From positions 1 through 5,271 of the forward strand of contig JAFGQA010000375.1 in the NCBI GenBank assembly GCA_016935885.1: a stretch of 5,271 bases of DNA. Reading direction: 5' to 3'. This DNA comes from Phycisphaerae bacterium. Its GTDB lineage: Bacteria; Planctomycetota; Phycisphaerae; UBA1845; UTPLA1. Numbering within the stretch: position 1 is the stretch's first letter; the number at the start of each line of letters is the position of its first letter. The position numbers and the translations under genes were made by a program. Below are positions 1 through 4,919 of the stretch, piece after piece. Below the pieces are notes generated by a model that was not told the origin of the DNA, searched no databases, and saw only the letters and a list, made by a program, of their open reading frames with translations.

Positions 1-1
1 C

Positions 2-346
2 AGGTACGACCACCACAACCGCCTGACGGGCGTCTACGACGACACCGGCAGCACCCGCAAGGCGGCCTTTACACACGACGCCCTCGGCCGTAAAATAGAG
101 TATGTGAACGACGTGCTCGACGAGACCGTTCGCTATTACTATGATGGCGTGAACGAGATCGTCGAGACGGACGAATCGGGCGACAACCTGCGGACGTATG
201 TACACGGCATCTCTTACGTGGACGAGCGTCTCATGATGCAGGACTTCAAGGACACGGGCACCAGCACCGACGACCGGCCGTATTACTACGTGATCGACCG
301 GATGTACAACGTGCGCTTCCTGCTCGACCGGGCTGGGGCGACGTGA
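2..346 (+). pseudogene. RHS/YD-repeat protein, C-terminal part, 5' end outside window, probably frameshifted
   Basis: The frame is open from base 2 without an upstream stop, so the gene starts outside the window. The visible 114 residues are rich in tyrosine, aspartate and glycine and show YD-repeat spacing: YDHHNRLTGVYDDTG, then THDALGRKIEYV, then RYYYDGVNEIVETDESG. The segment YVIDRMYNVRFLLDRAGA corresponds to the RDRLGSVRxLLDxxG block near the end of RHS cores. In intact family members this block is followed by more YD sequence and the conserved DPxG closing motif. Here a TGA comes directly after AGAT, and the neighbouring frame carries on with family-like sequence (next entry). RHS proteins are large surface or secreted beta-shell proteins, often carrying a variable C-terminal toxin. 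The function of this copy is unknown and it is probably inactive or truncated. I am sure of the family and less sure that the break is genuine rather than a sequencing error. Confidence 0.8.
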
Positions 347-510
347 TCAACGACACCCACATGTACGCGACGGACACGTGGCGCTTCGACGACGCGAAGG
401 CCGGCACGAGCCTCGTGGGGTACGCTGTGCGGGCCAAACACTGGAGAAGACATTCGCAACCGACTTGGTCCGCACAGCGGACCCTACCAGGCCATGAGTT
501 ATTCCTTTGA
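331..510 (+). pseudogene. Dockerin-like remnant of the RHS gene in a shifted frame
   Basis: In the frame beginning at 331 the translation reads GWGDVINDTHMYATDTWRF, then DDAKAGTSLVGYAVRA, and the frame ends at TGA 508-510. The pattern G-D-x-x-N-D-x-x-x-x-A-T-D resembles the EF-hand-like calcium loop of dockerin type I repeats (GDVNxDGxVxxxD). Planctomycete RHS proteins often carry such a segment just after the LLDRAG block. It overlaps the end of the preceding entry by 16 bases and has no plausible start of its own. I read it as the same ancestral gene after a small deletion or frameshift near 331-346. From about 436 the family resemblance fades in all frames, so the usual RHS closing motif is missing. 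A sequencing indel would give the same picture. Confidence 0.55.
423..483. repeat. Inverted repeats in the decayed RHS tail
   Basis: CGCTGTGCGG at 423-432 is the exact reverse complement of CCGCACAGCG at 470-479. The right arm also forms a local hairpin, GGTCCGC-ACA-GCGGACC, at 467-483. The two foldings are mutually exclusive. They lie where resemblance to the RHS gene is lost, so they could mark a rearrangement point. There is no T-tract, so a terminator is unlikely. Confidence 0.45.
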
Positions 511-512
511 AT

Positions 513-1082
513 ATGCAAAGTTCAATAAGAATGTTCTTGGAGTCCAGAACAAGAAGTGCCACATGGCAGTGTCTGTGGTTTGTGCAATGCAGCTTTGTGG
601 TTTTTCAGACAGCGTGTTCGAATTCTGGCTCAGTCCTGGAGCAGCTTAGAACTGCAGAACGGGTGGAGGATCGAATTGATGCCGCGAGAAGTCTACGATG
701 GTATTTGGGGGATTCCGGTTCAGTCAGGGGACTTCTCGGTGCTCTTGATGATCCCGCCCCGAGCGTTCGTCTATCTGCGATCAACGAGCTGGATCATCAT
801 CTGGACCACCTTTGTGAGATCGATGGCGTACCTCACCGACGCGACGTTCTTGTCGCCATTGCATGGCATATTACCGACGATCACCCAGGCCGATACTGCC
901 GACACGATGCGTTTGGCAAGGTGGTGATGATTGGCACACCGCCTGTGCGGTCCAAGGCCTTGGAGGTGTTGTGCCGCCGCACGCGTCGAGATTACGGTTT
1001 TGATCGTTCGGCGTGGTTATCCTTCCTGGGCAACTCCAACGTCACTCATTCACAGAGCCCCACGTCCCGATCAGTGCCGTAG
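513..1082 (+). CDS. Probable HEAT-repeat protein, possibly a lipoprotein
   Basis: This 189-residue frame runs to TAG 1080-1082. Residues about 42-100 read as paired amphipathic helices of HEAT type, with the cores RIDAARSLRWYL, VRGLLGALDDPAPSVRL and SAINELDHHL. The end (about 143-163) has PPVRSKALEVL followed by RRDYGFDRSAWLSFL, which resembles the closing motif of many planctomycete HEAT-repeat proteins (GxDFGxDxxAWxxW). HEAT repeats are scaffolds for protein binding, so no enzymatic role can be assigned. Residues 17-35 are hydrophobic after two arginines and end in FQTAC-SNSG. This looks like a lipoprotein signal, but glutamine at -3 departs from the usual lipobox. The start is uncertain: ATG 513, TTG 507 and ATG 531 are all in frame and none has a good Shine-Dalgarno sequence. 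By eye the 5' half is less GC-rich than the rest of the window. It lies directly downstream of the broken RHS gene on the same strand. Confidence 0.6.
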   Translation: MQSSIRMFLESRTRSATWQCLWFVQCSFVVFQTACSNSGSVLEQLRTAERVEDRIDAARSLRWYLGDSGSVRGLLGALDDPAPSVRLSAINELDHHLDHLCEIDGVPHRRDVLVAIAWHITDDHPGRYCRHDAFGKVVMIGTPPVRSKALEVLCRRTRRDYGFDRSAWLSFLGNSNVTHSQSPTSRSVP

Positions 1083-1140
1083 GATGGGCAATCGTGCCCA
1101 TCTGTTGATCGTACGACAAGACCAACCGGACGGGTGGCCC

Positions 1141-1280
1141 ATGATCTTTGCAGCCTGTCGGAAAAGGTGGAACGGAAATTGCGTTCATAAGGTTACGATC
1201 GTTGTGATTCTCGTAACTCCTTGTTTTACGTTCCAGACCCCCGGCTTTTGGGGGCTTTTCCGACAGGCTGCTTTGATCGT
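1141..1280. repeat. Long imperfect palindrome with 17-bp perfect outer arms (MITE-like or structured RNA)
   Basis: GCAGCCTGTCGGAAAAG at 1150-1166 is the exact reverse complement of 1255-1271. Allowing a three-base internal mismatch, pairing extends outward to 1141 and 1280, through GATC on both sides. Inside, TGGAACG (1168-1174) pairs with CGTTCCA (1229-1235), and GTTACGA (1192-1198) pairs with TCGTAAC (1211-1217). The whole 140 bp can therefore fold into one interrupted hairpin. It begins 58 bases after the HEAT-repeat gene stops. It contains no convincing protein-coding frame. It could be a miniature inverted-repeat element, a bidirectional transcription barrier, or a non-coding RNA. No target-site duplication is obvious at its edges. 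Confidence 0.65.
1238..1260 (+). terminator. Possible intrinsic terminator, weak
   Basis: CCCCC (1238-1242) pairs with GGGGG (1250-1254) around a seven-base GGCTTTT loop and is followed by CTTTTC. This has the shape of a rho-independent terminator for the plus-strand HEAT-repeat gene, but the stem is short and the U-tract is only four bases. The stem sits inside the larger palindrome and competes with its outer stem, because the right arm of that stem starts at 1255. Confidence 0.3.
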
Positions 1281-1356
1281 GGGGGCTGGGGCTGGATTGA
1301 TAGATCCACGGAGAGTATCGGCGTAGTCGTGGCCTGGCAACAAGTTGGGACACGGT

Positions 1357-1380
1357 GGTCAACCTCGCAAGAGGTTGGCC
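1357..1380. repeat. 10-bp hairpin with GCAA (GNRA) tetraloop
   Basis: GGTCAACCTC (1357-1366) pairs with GAGGTTGGCC (1371-1380) through nine Watson-Crick pairs and one G-T wobble, around the loop GCAA. GNRA loops are typical of structured RNAs. There is no T-tract on either side and no gene here. The hairpin may be a piece of a longer transcript or a dispersed repeat unit. Confidence 0.5.
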
Positions 1381-1480
1381 GCGCCTCGCTCCCGGGTCCG
1401 TGGGATCGCCCTGGCGGGCGCGAAGGCACCGGAGATCTCTTTCACGAACGGGCTAGAGAGCAGTTCACGCTGGCGTGCGA

Positions 1481-1534
1481 CTGTGGCACGGGCGTCTCGC
1501 CCGTGAATCCACCGCCGAGACGGCGGTGCCACAG
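1481..1534. repeat. Three-way-junction palindromic repeat of the planctomycete intergenic type
   Basis: An outer stem CTGTGG/CCACAG (1481-1486 with 1529-1534) encloses two perfect 8-bp hairpins. The first is CACGGGCG-TCT-CGCCCGTG (1487-1505) and the second is CACCGCCG-AGA-CGGCGGTG (1510-1528). They are separated by AATC. The minus-strand translation gives HGRDARATVA, a well-known spurious peptide produced by this repeat class in Planctomycetota and Verrucomicrobiota genomes. A degraded relative of the first hairpin lies at 4733-4751 (16 of 19 bases identical). The element lies 62 bases beyond the stop of the minus-strand gene at 1597 and could slow or end its transcription, but it has no T-tract. 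Confidence 0.75.
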
Positions 1535-1596
1535 GTGCATCCAACCGTCAAGTGCTTTGTTGGCCCACAGCGGTGCTGCGATCGCCGCGCCGGCCG

Positions 1597-2838
1597 TCAG
1601 TGCCGCATCGCCGCCACGGCGGCGTGAAGTGCCTTCACGCCAACCGTCTCCTCGGCAATCGCTGACTTCAGAGTGGGAGCGATGGCCGCGACCCGCTCGG
1701 GTGTGCGGGCACGCTGCTGCAGATTGTGCGTAGAGGGCTCGCCCGCCGCGACGGCACAGCGAAACCGTTCGTACTGCTCGTAGGCCGTCGCGTAGTGGTC
1801 GGCCGCGGCTCGAAGTTGCTCGTCTACGGGCGAACCGAACATCGGTGCCACGCGGCGCAGCCAGACCGCGCAGCACTTCCGCGCCATCAAACGCTCGAAC
1901 GCGGCCCAGCAGAACCACTCCTCGGTCTCCGCGAAGTCCTTGTCCGGATTCGCCACATCGGCGCAATATGCCTCCAGCGCGGCTAGGCCTTGGGGCACGC
2001 CTTCCCAGGTGTGCCGGGCGGCCTTTGCGGCGGCGCGCCGGACCGCCTCGCCCGCAAGCTGCTCTTGCGGAAGCGGATCGCGCTCGCGGACGAGAACATA
2101 GACGGCGTAAGGCTGGAGTTGGTGGACGGCGATCCAGCCCGGGCACACCGTACCATCGAAGAAAACTTCCCGATCGCCATCCTCTCCTCGATACGCCGTG
2201 ATCAGACCGCCATCCAGGTGCTCGCTCATGATCGGCGTGCCGCAGTCAACGTGCCGAACCACGAATGGCCAAAGCTCCGCGATCTCGCGGGTGCGGGCCA
2301 ACTGGTAGCCATGCCCCAGCCGCGCAGGCAGAAACGAGAAGACCTCCAGCGGCCCGTCGCGCCCGGGCTGCCCGCGAACGGCCATGAAGGCGGGCGAGAT
2401 GTCCTCGTACTGGTATCCAAAGCTGAACGCCCAGCCACTGGCGGCCGCGAAGTCCACGAAGTCGATCTCCTCGCCCGCGTGGTTCAAAGCCGCAACGATT
2501 GCCAGCGGTACGCCGGCGGCGGCGTACTCGGGGACCTCGTCCTGCGTGCGCAGCCGAGTGGCGTCTAGCGAGTAATCCTCTGCGGCCACGAGCGTCTGCA
2601 AATGATGACGCAGGTGGGCCCAGCTCCTGAATCCGTAGTGCAGGGCCAGCGCGAACTGCGCTTCGTGGAGCATCACGTTGGCGCCCAGAATCTTGGCCTC
2701 ACTCGCGTCTCGGAAACGCTCCAGCATACGCAAGGTCGGACACGCTCGCGCATCTGCATGACGCTGCGCCTTGAGAAGGCTCTTCGCCTGTAACTGGAGG
2801 AATCGCAGGTTCGGCTTGGGGGGCAGTGAATCAGTCAT
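1597..2838 (-). CDS. Protein of unknown function: ankyrin-associated N-terminal segment plus degenerate C39/papain-like region
   Basis: The protein has 413 residues. The start ATG at 2838 is chosen over in-frame starts at 2874 and 2856 because AAGGAAGG (2844-2851) lies five bases ahead of it. Residues 8-83 (KPNLRFLQLQAKSLLKAQ ... LHEAQFALALHYGFRSWAHLRHHL) match the short helical module often found ahead of ankyrin repeats, with the pattern PNLxxLxxQAKxLL ... LADAQxxxAREYGFxSWxxL. No ankyrin repeats follow. Residues about 105-250 instead resemble a papain-like fold of C39/BtrH-like type: AGVPLAIVAALNHAG, then SGWAFSF, then CGTPIMSEHLDGGLITAYRG, then a strand AVYVLVRE. Where such proteases carry the catalytic Cys, this protein has AGVP, so it is probably not a protease. 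The rest (about 255-413) is alanine-rich and helical. There is no signal peptide or membrane segment, so it is probably cytoplasmic. It stands alone, and no promoter is convincing. The reading frame is certain; the fold assignment is tentative. Confidence 0.8.
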   Translation of the reverse strand: MTDSLPPKPNLRFLQLQAKSLLKAQRHADARACPTLRMLERFRDASEAKILGANVMLHEAQFALALHYGFRSWAHLRHHLQTLVAAEDYSLDATRLRTQDEVPEYAAAGVPLAIVAALNHAGEEIDFVDFAAASGWAFSFGYQYEDISPAFMAVRGQPGRDGPLEVFSFLPARLGHGYQLARTREIAELWPFVVRHVDCGTPIMSEHLDGGLITAYRGEDGDREVFFDGTVCPGWIAVHQLQPYAVYVLVRERDPLPQEQLAGEAVRRAAAKAARHTWEGVPQGLAALEAYCADVANPDKDFAETEEWFCWAAFERLMARKCCAVWLRRVAPMFGSPVDEQLRAAADHYATAYEQYERFRCAVAAGEPSTHNLQQRARTPERVAAIAPTLKSAIAEETVGVKALHAAVAAMRH

Positions 2839-2843
2839 GAAGA

Positions 2844-2851
2844 CCTTCCTT
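2844..2851 (-). promoter_or_regulatory. Shine-Dalgarno site deciding the start at 2838
   Basis: On the minus strand AAGGAAGG ends five bases before ATG 2838. It supports the start that begins MTDSLPPKPNL, which also matches where homologous N-terminal modules usually begin. The upstream in-frame starts would overlap or precede this site. Confidence 0.6.
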
Positions 2852-3361
2852 TCCATCACGCCCGAGGCCTGCACATGCGGGCGGAAAAGAAGGCGTCTTC
2901 AACATCGCACGAAGGTGGATTCAATCCTTCCCGCAGGCCGGGAGGCACCCTTCCAGCACCGTAGTCAGTATCGCCAGTGCGCGCGAAATTGTCAAGGGAG
3001 ACCGTCACGACCAGTTCCGGCAGATTCTCGTAGAGGATGGCGCGCTCCGCCCCGGGGTAATGCGGCCCCACCTGGATGTAGTAGTACTTAACAGCCCGGC
3101 GCGCAGCCCTCTGTGACATTGAGCGTTGCCACATGCCGCGAGCACGGCAACGCCAACGGCGTCAACACCGGCAACTTCCGCTGGCGAAGGATGACTTCGG
3201 CTATGAGATCTCCGACTCATTTGCCCCGCCCCACGGACACTGATCCAGGAGTCTGCCAAGATCAAGAGTGGCGATGAAGCCTTGCCGGCGTGCGGGCCCC
3301 CGTCGACGTCCAACGGGCAAGCACCCGCACCAGACATCAGTGGCTTCGCTGCCAGCCCGTA
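2852..3361. other. Gene-poor interval with no recognisable coding sequence
   Basis: This 510-base stretch lies between the 5' end of the minus-strand gene and the 3' end of rpsI. Frames in both directions are short. A minus-strand frame at about 2950-3090 reads KYYYIQVGPHY, then ERAILYENLPELVVTVSLDNF, and looks protein-like but has no clear start or boundary. A plus-strand frame ends LAKDDFGYEISDSFAPPHGH at 3240. Both could be relics of decayed genes; I recognise neither. No strong terminator follows rpsI: the closest pairing (ACGGGC with GCCCGT, about 3311-3359) has no T-tract. Confidence 0.4.
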
Positions 3362-4072
3362 TTATCGCTTCGAGAACTGGAAACGCTTGCGGGCCCCCGG
3401 CTGACCGGGCTTCTTCCGCTCGACCTTGCGGGCGTCTCGCGTCAGATAGTCGTTGTCGCGGAGCGCTTCCTCGAGCGCCGGATCAGCCTTGACGAGCGCG
3501 CGGGCCACGCCCAGCAAAACCGCGCCCGCCTGACCTGTCTGACCCCCACCGTGCACATTGACAAAGACGTCGTACTTGCCGGTCGTATTCGTCACCTTCA
3601 GCGGCGCCACGACGTCTATCCGATGGCGGACGCTGAAGAAATACTGGTCGATCTCGCGATTGTGAATCAGAAACTTGCCGGAACCGGGGCGGAGTCGAAC
3701 CCGCGCCACTGCGGACTTGCGTCGACCGGTCCCCCAGGAATAGCCGGCCGCCTTGGGCGCAGGGCCTGGCATGCGCGCATCGGCCGGTTCCGCCGCCGTT
3801 CCAACCGGAGTCCCTGCGGTTGAGTGAACGGAGACCACCGTGGCACTCTGAGTGCCCTCGCCATGCGCAGCAGGCGCGGCAACCGCCGGCTCACTCGAAG
3901 CTCTTGGGGCCGGCGCACCTGACGGTTCAGGCAACGGACCACTTGACGAATCGCCCCCGCCAATGCCGGGCGACTGCTGTGTCACGGCATTGGCAGTCTC
4001 AGGGACCGCGCTGCTGGGGGTCTCGGGCGTAGCGCCATCCGGTGAATCCGGCGTTGGTGGTTGATCAGACAC
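3362..4072 (-). CDS. rpsI: 30S ribosomal protein uS9 with long N-terminal extension
   Basis: The 236-residue protein ends in a complete uS9 core. The core begins YSWGTGRRKSAVARVRLRPG (residues 111-130) and continues with KFLIHNREIDQYF, then VHGGGQTGQAGAVLLGVARAL, then LTRDARKVERKKPG. It closes with FQFSKR. In the bacterial ribosome uS9 sits in the 30S head, and its C-terminal SKR tail reaches P-site tRNA; both parts are intact here. Residues 1 to about 108 are extra: rich in Ala, Pro, Ser, Thr and Gly, with about eleven acidic and three basic residues and no lysine before 107. This segment is probably disordered. Bacterial uS9 is usually about 130 residues. The start GTG 4072 is preferred because GGGAG (4082-4086) lies nine bases upstream; TTG 4078 is in frame but would leave only three bases. 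It is downstream of rplM in the same operon. Confidence 0.95.
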   Translation of the reverse strand: MSDQPPTPDSPDGATPETPSSAVPETANAVTQQSPGIGGGDSSSGPLPEPSGAPAPRASSEPAVAAPAAHGEGTQSATVVSVHSTAGTPVGTAAEPADARMPGPAPKAAGYSWGTGRRKSAVARVRLRPGSGKFLIHNREIDQYFFSVRHRIDVVAPLKVTNTTGKYDVFVNVHGGGQTGQAGAVLLGVARALVKADPALEEALRDNDYLTRDARKVERKKPGQPGARKRFQFSKR

Positions 4073-4081
4073 AGTCAAAAA

Positions 4082-4086
4082 CTCCC
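4082..4086 (-). promoter_or_regulatory. Ribosome binding site of rpsI
   Basis: GGGAG on the minus strand lies in the 18-base gap between rplM and rpsI. It is nine bases from GTG 4072 and three from TTG 4078, which favours GTG as the start. Confidence 0.6.
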
Positions 4087-4090
4087 GCGA

Positions 4091-4543
4091 TTAGATAGCG
4101 TTCAAGTCCAACGGTTGGCATTCCTGAGCCTGATGCGGATGCTCACCGCCACGATAGACCTTCAGCTTGGTCAACAAGCGCCGCCCCATCGCACTCTTGG
4201 GCAACATCCGGCGAACGGCATTCTTGATGATTCGGTCCGGATGGTTCTCCCGAAGTTCGATAAACGTCTTCACTCGCCGACCGCCTGGGTAATACGAATA
4301 TGAATCGTATTGCTTCTGCTCCGCCTTGCGCCCGGTGACCTTGACCTTCTCGGCGTTTGTCACCACGACGAAATCGCCGGTGTCGATGTGCGGCGTGTAG
4401 GTCGGCTTGTGTTTCCCCATCAAGACGGTGGCCAGCTTCACGGCCAAACGCCCCAGGACCTTGTCCTCGGCATCGACCCAGTACCACTTCCGCTCCACTT
4501 CACCCGTCTTGGCCTGATAGCACTTGTCAGTTACAAAAGACAT
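4091..4543 (-). CDS. rplM: 50S ribosomal protein uL13
   Basis: The 150-residue protein is full-length for uL13 (142 in E. coli) and keeps the family landmarks. These are WYWVDAEDKVLGRLA (residues 20-34), GKHKPTYTPHIDTGDFVVV (43-61), NAEKVKVTGRK (63-73) and the signature IKNAVRRMLPKSAMGRRLL (106-124), followed by LKVYRGGEHPHQAQ. uL13 binds 23S rRNA early in assembly of the 50S subunit. The start ATG at 4543 gives the usual N-terminal length; the Shine-Dalgarno sequence ahead of it is weak. It is the first gene of the conserved rplM-rpsI operon and ends 18 bases before rpsI starts. In several bacteria uL13 represses its own operon. I see no recognisable leader structure for that in the roughly 45-base 5' untranslated region. 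Confidence 0.97.
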   Translation of the reverse strand: MSFVTDKCYQAKTGEVERKWYWVDAEDKVLGRLAVKLATVLMGKHKPTYTPHIDTGDFVVVTNAEKVKVTGRKAEQKQYDSYSYYPGGRRVKTFIELRENHPDRIIKNAVRRMLPKSAMGRRLLTKLKVYRGGEHPHQAQECQPLDLNAI

Positions 4544-4597
4544 ATCTCAGATCCGAAGTCCAGCCTTCGACTCGTCCTCAAGAGACGCAAACCCATG

Positions 4598-4625
4598 ATG
4601 ATACCAAACCATTCCGCTCCGTCAA
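4598..4625 (-). promoter_or_regulatory. Sigma70-type promoter for rplM-rpsI
   Basis: Reading the minus strand, TTGACG (4625-4620) is followed after 16 bases by TATCAT (4603-4598). Each hexamer matches the consensus at five of six positions. Transcription would start near 4591, about 48 bases ahead of the rplM ATG, which suits a ribosomal protein operon. It lies clear of the repeat cluster further upstream. Confidence 0.65.
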
Positions 4626-4678
4626 CCCATCTTTGCTCGACGGCGCTGGCCCAGGTCCGTGACAGTCTGGGCGGGTGC

Positions 4679-4701
4679 CACTGGCAGCTTGCCTGCCAGT
4701 G
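4679..4701. repeat. 9-bp hairpin of the CACTGGCAG type
   Basis: CACTGGCAG (4679-4687) pairs exactly with CTGCCAGTG (4693-4701) around a CTTGC loop. GTGCCACTGGCAGC-type palindromes are frequent dispersed repeats in planctomycete intergenic DNA. Together with GTGCC on both sides it starts the repeat-rich block upstream of the rplM promoter. Confidence 0.6.
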
Positions 4702-4732
4702 TGCGTGCCCCCTGCGTCCACCAGAGAGGCCG

Positions 4733-4751
4733 CACGGGCGTCTTGTACGTG
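4733..4751. repeat. Degenerate copy of the CACGGGCG hairpin repeat
   Basis: The 19 bases begin CACGGGCGTCT and end CGTG. They match the first hairpin of the repeat at 1487-1505 at 16 of 19 positions. The substitutions break the right arm, so the hairpin no longer forms fully. It shows that members of one repeat family occur on both sides of the genes here. Confidence 0.45.
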
Positions 4752-4761
4752 TTTAGCGTTC

Positions 4762-4809
4762 AAACGGGGTGGCACGAGTAACGACAAACGGTGTGGCATG
4801 GGTAACGAA
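4762..4809. repeat. Two tandem 24-bp repeat units
   Basis: The units at 4762-4785 and 4786-4809 are identical at 20 of 24 positions. The shared frame is AAACGG-GTGGCA-G-GTAACGA. A shorter piece, CACGAGTAA, occurs at 4773-4781 and again at 4870-4878. The second unit also forms the left arm of the next hairpin. Confidence 0.65.
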
Positions 4810-4847
4810 CGACAGGCCCCGCGGGGGCGGGTCGTTCATTACCCGTG
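4797..4847. repeat. 17-bp stem hairpin within the repeat cluster
   Basis: The arm 4797-4813 (CATGGGTAACGAACGAC) pairs with 4831-4847 (GTCGTTCATTACCCGTG), with one mismatch and one G-T wobble. The 17-base loop contains the self-complementary CCCCGCGGGG (4817-4826). There is no T-tract. The mismatch indicates divergence of the arms rather than a very recent duplication. Confidence 0.65.
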
Positions 4848-4874
4848 AAAACAGGCTCGAACGGATGCCCACGA

Positions 4875-4907
4875 GTAAGCTCCGCCGCCGTTGGCGGCTT
4901 CGCTTGC
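4875..4907. repeat. Hairpin with GCCGCC/GGCGGC core
   Basis: GTAAGC pairs with GCTTGC (one wobble), followed by a symmetric TCC/TTC internal loop and then GCCGCC-GTT-GGCGGC. Just beyond it CCCATGCCAC is complementary to GTGGCATGGG in the second tandem unit. TGCCACCCC (4911-4919) is complementary to GGGGTGGCA (4766-4774). The whole block 4766-4919 is thus bounded by a 9-bp inverted repeat. Confidence 0.6.
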
Positions 4908-4919
4908 CCATGCCACCCC

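Noticed and set aside
1221..1733. 170-residue plus-strand open frame
   Set aside because: It crosses the end of the long palindrome, the GNRA hairpin and the three-way-junction repeat, and then runs antisense to the gene at 1597. It has no domain features.
1442..2146. 234-residue minus-strand open frame
   Set aside because: It lies mostly inside the supported gene 1597-2838 in another frame and reads through the palindromic repeat. Its Arg/Ala-rich composition is typical of a GC-rich shadow.
1990..2568. 192-residue plus-strand open frame
   Set aside because: It is wholly antisense to the 413-residue gene, which has a better start, ribosome binding site and recognisable sequence patterns.
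2866..2939. 7-bp inverted repeat GGCCTGC/GCAGGCC and the palindrome GGATTCAATCC at 2917-2927, as an operator for the minus-strand gene
   Set aside because: Short palindromes of this size arise often in GC-rich DNA, and no promoter could be placed beside them.
3311..3359. Terminator after rpsI
   Set aside because: The possible stem is weak with a long interrupted loop, and no T-tract follows it on the minus strand.
4762..4809. CRISPR-like repeats
   Set aside because: There are only two directly abutting units with no spacers, and no cas genes nearby. They are tandem repeats, not an array.
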